Shown in pieces: positions 36,986-39,922 of a stretch of 39,922 bases of DNA. The number at the start of each line of letters is the position of its first letter. Positions within the stretch are counted from its first letter, which is position 1. The notes beneath the pieces are model-generated. The model was not told the origin of the DNA. It did no database searches and saw nothing but the letters and a program-made list of their open reading frames with translations. The stretch is from Pelagibacteraceae bacterium AG-390-A02 (GTDB taxonomy: Bacteria > Pseudomonadota > Alphaproteobacteria > Pelagibacterales > Pelagibacteraceae): the NCBI GenBank assembly GCA_003278165.1, contig QCGU01000010.1, positions 1 through 39,922 of the forward strand, written 5' to 3'. The translations under genes and the position numbers were made by a program.

Positions 36986-38368
36986 ATGAGATACGTCAGT
37001 ACTAGAAATACAACAAGAATATACGAATTTAAGGATGTTTTTATTAAAGGTCTCGCTGACGATGGGGGACTATTCATTCCTAGTTCACTTCCAAAATATA
37101 GTGAAAAAGAAATTCAAGAATTAAAATCACTAAATTATTCAGATTTAGCTAAAAAAATTATTTTTCCTTTTATAGGAAATTTTATGGATAAAAATGAATT
37201 GTCCAAAATAATTGATAAGTCTTATTCTGTTTTTAGAAGAGAAAATGTAATTGATTTCATTAAAATAGGGGATCGATCAGTTTTAGAATTATTTCATGGT
37301 CCAACATTAGCCTTTAAGGATGTTGCCATGCAACTTCTTGGAAATTTTTATGAATTTTATTTAAGTAAGCAAAATGAAAAAATTAATATTGTGGTTGCCA
37401 CATCTGGAGATACGGGAGCAGCAGCTATAGATGCAATTAAGGGAAAAGAAAATTTAAATATTTTTGTATTACATCCTGATAATCGTGTTTCTTCTGTTCA
37501 ACGAAAAATAATGACGACTGGAAAACATGAAAATGTATTTAATATTGCTATTAAAGGAAATTTTGATGATTGCCAAAATTTAGTTAAATCAATGTTTTCT
37601 GACACAAAATTTTCTCAAGATATTAATATGTCAGGTGTAAACTCAATTAACTGGGCAAGAATTATTGCTCAATGTGTTTACTATTTTTACAGCTATTATT
37701 TAATTGAGGATCAGAGTGAACAAACAAACTTTTCGGTTCCTACAGGAAATTTTGGAGACGTTTATGCTGGTTATTTAGCTAAAAAAATGGGTTTACCTAT
37801 TAATAAATTACTTGTTGCAACAAATCAAAATGACATTCTTCATAGAGCTATTTCCAATGGTAATTACGAGGCAGAAAGTGTTTCCGAAACTATTTCGCCC
37901 AGTATGGATATACAAATTGCAAGTAACTTTGAGAGACTTATTTTTGATTTAAATGATAAGAATTCAGAACAAACATCAAAAGACATGATGAAAATTAAAG
38001 AAGAAGGTAAGTATTCAATTGGTTTAGAAAAGCTAAATTTAATTAATCAAGATTTCTTATCGGCAAGAATGAGTGAGACTGAAACACTGGATGTGATTAA
38101 GTCTGTTTATAAAAAATTTAATATTGTCTTAGATCCACATACTGCCATTGGTTATGGAGCTTTTGACAAACATGATCTCAATGGTAATAATATTGTTTTA
38201 GCAACAGCACATCCATGCAAGTTTCCTGATGCAATTCAAAGTGCTATAAATATTAGAGCTGAGTTGCCGAATGAACTTCAGTTTATATTAAATGAGAAAG
38301 AAAATTATGATATTCTTGAAAATGATATTAAAAAAGTAAAAGAACATATTAAAGAAAGATCCAAATGA
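36986..38368 (+). CDS. thrC: Threonine synthase
   Basis: This 460-residue PLP enzyme converts O-phosphohomoserine to threonine. It begins MRYVSTRN and has GLADDGGLFIP, the PLP lysine Lys111 in HGPTLAFKDVAMQLLG, then ATSGDTGAAAI, NSINWARIIAQ and VPTGNFGDVYAGY. It follows surf1 with no gap and overlaps the peroxiredoxin by 4 nt. The thrB needed for its substrate lies convergently at the right edge. Confidence 0.97.
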   Translation: MRYVSTRNTTRIYEFKDVFIKGLADDGGLFIPSSLPKYSEKEIQELKSLNYSDLAKKIIFPFIGNFMDKNELSKIIDKSYSVFRRENVIDFIKIGDRSVLELFHGPTLAFKDVAMQLLGNFYEFYLSKQNEKINIVVATSGDTGAAAIDAIKGKENLNIFVLHPDNRVSSVQRKIMTTGKHENVFNIAIKGNFDDCQNLVKSMFSDTKFSQDINMSGVNSINWARIIAQCVYYFYSYYLIEDQSEQTNFSVPTGNFGDVYAGYLAKKMGLPINKLLVATNQNDILHRAISNGNYEAESVSETISPSMDIQIASNFERLIFDLNDKNSEQTSKDMMKIKEEGKYSIGLEKLNLINQDFLSARMSETETLDVIKSVYKKFNIVLDPHTAIGYGAFDKHDLNGNNIVLATAHPCKFPDAIQSAINIRAELPNELQFILNEKENYDILENDIKKVKEHIKERSK

Positions 38369-38850
38369 AAATAAAAGAAAACGATAACCTACCAAATTCA
38401 GAAATTTTTGTACTTCAAGATGGAGAGCCTGTAAAAAAAAATATAGAAGATTTTTTTATAGATAAAAAAGTGATAATGTTTGGATTACCTGGGGCGTATA
38501 CTTCTGTATGTTCTGCTAAACATTTGCCAGGATATATTAAGATGCATGATCAATTTAAAGAAAAAGGTATTGATCATATAATTTGTATTTCAGTAAATGA
38601 TCCCTTTGTAATGAATGCTTGGGGCAAACAGAACAATGTAGGTGAAAAAATTATTATGATGGGAGACCCATTCCTTAATTTTACAAAAGAAATTGGTGCA
38701 GATGTTGATAAAAGTGTCAGAGGTTTGGGGGTGAGATCTAATAGATACACAATGTTTGTTGACAATATGAAGATCATTAAACTTCAGGAAGAAGTAAATA
38801 CCGGATCGTGTGAGATCTCAGCTGCAGAAAATTTCTTTAAACTAATCTAG
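38365..38850 (+). CDS. Peroxiredoxin (Prx5/redoxin type)
   Basis: This 161-residue protein has the peroxidatic Cys49 in GLPGAYTSVCSAKHLPGY, the classic P-x-x-x-T-x-x-C pattern of the Prx5 group. VNDPFVMNAWGKQN is also typical. A second Cys near residue 150 (GSCEIS) could be the resolving Cys. It reduces hydrogen peroxide and organic peroxides. It overlaps thrC by 4 nt and the convergent rnhA by 9 nt. Confidence 0.93.
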   Translation: MKIKENDNLPNSEIFVLQDGEPVKKNIEDFFIDKKVIMFGLPGAYTSVCSAKHLPGYIKMHDQFKEKGIDHIICISVNDPFVMNAWGKQNNVGEKIIMMGDPFLNFTKEIGADVDKSVRGLGVRSNRYTMFVDNMKIIKLQEEVNTGSCEISAAENFFKLI

Positions 38851-39267
38851 GCTTGCTGCTTTTTTAGCTAACAAATCAACTTCTTCATTTAGTGGATTTC
38901 CAGCATGTGCTTTAACCCAGTTCCACTTAATTTTGGAATTGTTACTTAACTCGTGTAATTGAACCCACAAATCTTTATTTTTAACATCTTCTTTATTTGA
39001 TGTTTTCCAATTATTTTTAATCCAGTTATGGATCCAATCAGTAATTCCATTTTTAACATATTTAGAGTCTGTGTAGATTTCTATCAAATCTTCAGAATTT
39101 ACTTCTTTTAACGCATTGATTGTCGCTAGTAATTCCATTCTGTTATTAGTTGTATCTTTTTCACTACCACTTATTTTTTTCATTTCATCTTTACTGCATA
39201 TTATAGCCGCCCACCCACCATTTCCTGGATTTTTTAAACATGAGCCATCAGTATAAATTTTAATCAT
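38842..39267 (-). CDS. rnhA: Ribonuclease HI
   Basis: This 141-residue enzyme has the DEDD catalytic set: Asp7 in IYTDGSCLKNPGNGGW, Glu45 in NNRMELLATINAL, Asp67 in IYTDSKYVKNGI and the Asp in EEVDLLAKKA, plus KAHAGNPLNE. It cuts RNA in RNA-DNA hybrids. Its start shares one base with the stop of thrB. Confidence 0.97.
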   Translation of the reverse strand: MIKIYTDGSCLKNPGNGGWAAIICSKDEMKKISGSEKDTTNNRMELLATINALKEVNSEDLIEIYTDSKYVKNGITDWIHNWIKNNWKTSNKEDVKNKDLWVQLHELSNNSKIKWNWVKAHAGNPLNEEVDLLAKKAASLD

Positions 39268-39922
39268 TAAATCAAATAATCTTTAAAAGTATTTAAATTG
39301 TTATGGGTAATTAGTTTTTGATAATATTCGTTTGGATCCTTAATTTTGATTAAGGCAGTCTTCGGAGTATTCGTATAATCATATAGCCTAGTTAACAAAT
39401 ATCTAAGTGCAGCACCTCTACATAAAATATTTAAATTATTTCTTTCATTTAATTTAATTTTTTTAACACTATTGTAACCCTTAATTAATTTATTAACTTT
39501 TTTTTTATTAATTATAAATTTTTTATTTTTTTCATCAAAACATAGTGCATTTATACAGATTGCTATTTCATACATATAGTAATCGTTAGCAGCAAAATAA
39601 AAGTCAATAATTCCAGACAAATTATTTTTATTAAAAAAAATATTATCTATAAATAAATCTCCATGAATTATTCCAGAGGGAAGTTTTTTTGGCCAATTTT
39701 TTTTAATATCATTAAAGTTGCTAAATAAAAATTTTTTCAAATTTGATCTTTTGTTAGATTTAAATTTAATACTCTGGAGCAAAGGTTTTAAATACTTTAT
39801 TCCCATTGAATTTTTCCTTGTTAATTTTATTTTTTTTGAAACTAGATGCATTTTAGCTATTGTTTTTCCAATAGCATAGCAGTCACTTTCGTTAACTTTT
39901 TTTTTATCCTTTCCTTTTAAAA
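39267..39922 (-). CDS. thrB: Homoserine kinase, ThrB (APH-fold), N-terminus beyond the window
   Basis: The frame is open to the right edge: 218 codons are visible. It has GIIHGDLFIDNIFF (HGD-x-x-x-DN catalytic loop) and GIIDFYFA (metal-binding Asp) of the aminoglycoside-kinase fold. LKGKDKKKVNESDCYAIGKTIAKMHL near the edge matches the central part of ThrB. It phosphorylates homoserine for ThrC. An internal Met at 39851 is not the true start, since conserved sequence continues before it. The order thrB-rnhA is typical of Alphaproteobacteria, often with ispH before thrB. Confidence 0.9.
   Translation of the reverse strand, partial: LKGKDKKKVNESDCYAIGKTIAKMHLVSKKIKLTRKNSMGIKYLKPLLQSIKFKSNKRSNLKKFLFSNFNDIKKNWPKKLPSGIIHGDLFIDNIFFNKNNLSGIIDFYFAANDYYMYEIAICINALCFDEKNKKFIINKKKVNKLIKGYNSVKKIKLNERNNLNILCRGAALRYLLTRLYDYTNTPKTALIKIKDPNEYYQKLITHNNLNTFKDYLI

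Noticed and set aside
39851..39922. Treating Met at 39851 as the thrB start.
   Set aside because: The frame continues open to the window edge with recognisable ThrB sequence before this Met, so the true start lies outside.

Overview
The window is a very AT-rich, gene-dense stretch of an alphaproteobacterial chromosome. Tiny intergenic gaps, frequent 1-4 nt gene overlaps, unusually short versions of common enzymes (for example a 384-residue Pgi) and two SAM riboswitch aptamers of types known from marine bacteria all point to SAR11 ('Candidatus Pelagibacter' and relatives). I saw no tRNA, rRNA, CRISPR array or insertion sequence.

Layout. Positions 1-3360 hold a rearranged junction. A cfa gene (minus strand, cut at both ends) runs into a 1332-bp copy (995-2326) of the tldD/pmbA segment found intact at 4596-5927. 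That copy runs straight into a coiled-coil gene that has lost its start. Next come a small membrane protein, a DCC-type thiol protein, and the intact tldD-pmbA-FAD oxidoreductase operon (4113-7813). Then follow a secreted protein, a YczE-like membrane protein, typA, a 38-codon basic ORF, and groES-groEL with a likely heat-shock promoter and a clear terminator. A tightly coupled plus-strand operon follows: HAD phosphatase, ribF, ileS, lspA, a BamF-like lipoprotein and pgi (13369-19798). The minus strand carries rsmD-purD, and then an envelope block (lpxL, lpxK, waaA, msbA) followed by ubiA. After this are a DUF2721 protein, a quinone oxidoreductase and a pirin.

The only gene-free stretch near 300 bp (29734-30029) is the most interesting part. 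It carries a promoter, a SAM-II aptamer with an antiterminator/terminator switch, and a SAM-V aptamer with a Shine-Dalgarno sequence, but no plausible same-strand start codon follows. The next gene is a 2-haloacid dehalogenase on the opposite strand. Past it lie rsmE and the aa3 oxidase operon (coxB, coxA, ctaB, a small membrane ORF, ctaG, coxC, surf1), then thrC and a peroxiredoxin, which converge with rnhA and a thrB cut by the right edge.

The genes serve core functions: aerobic respiration and cytochrome oxidase biogenesis, lipid A/Kdo synthesis and export, protein folding, translation, and threonine synthesis. All family names come from reading protein motifs by eye, with no database search.
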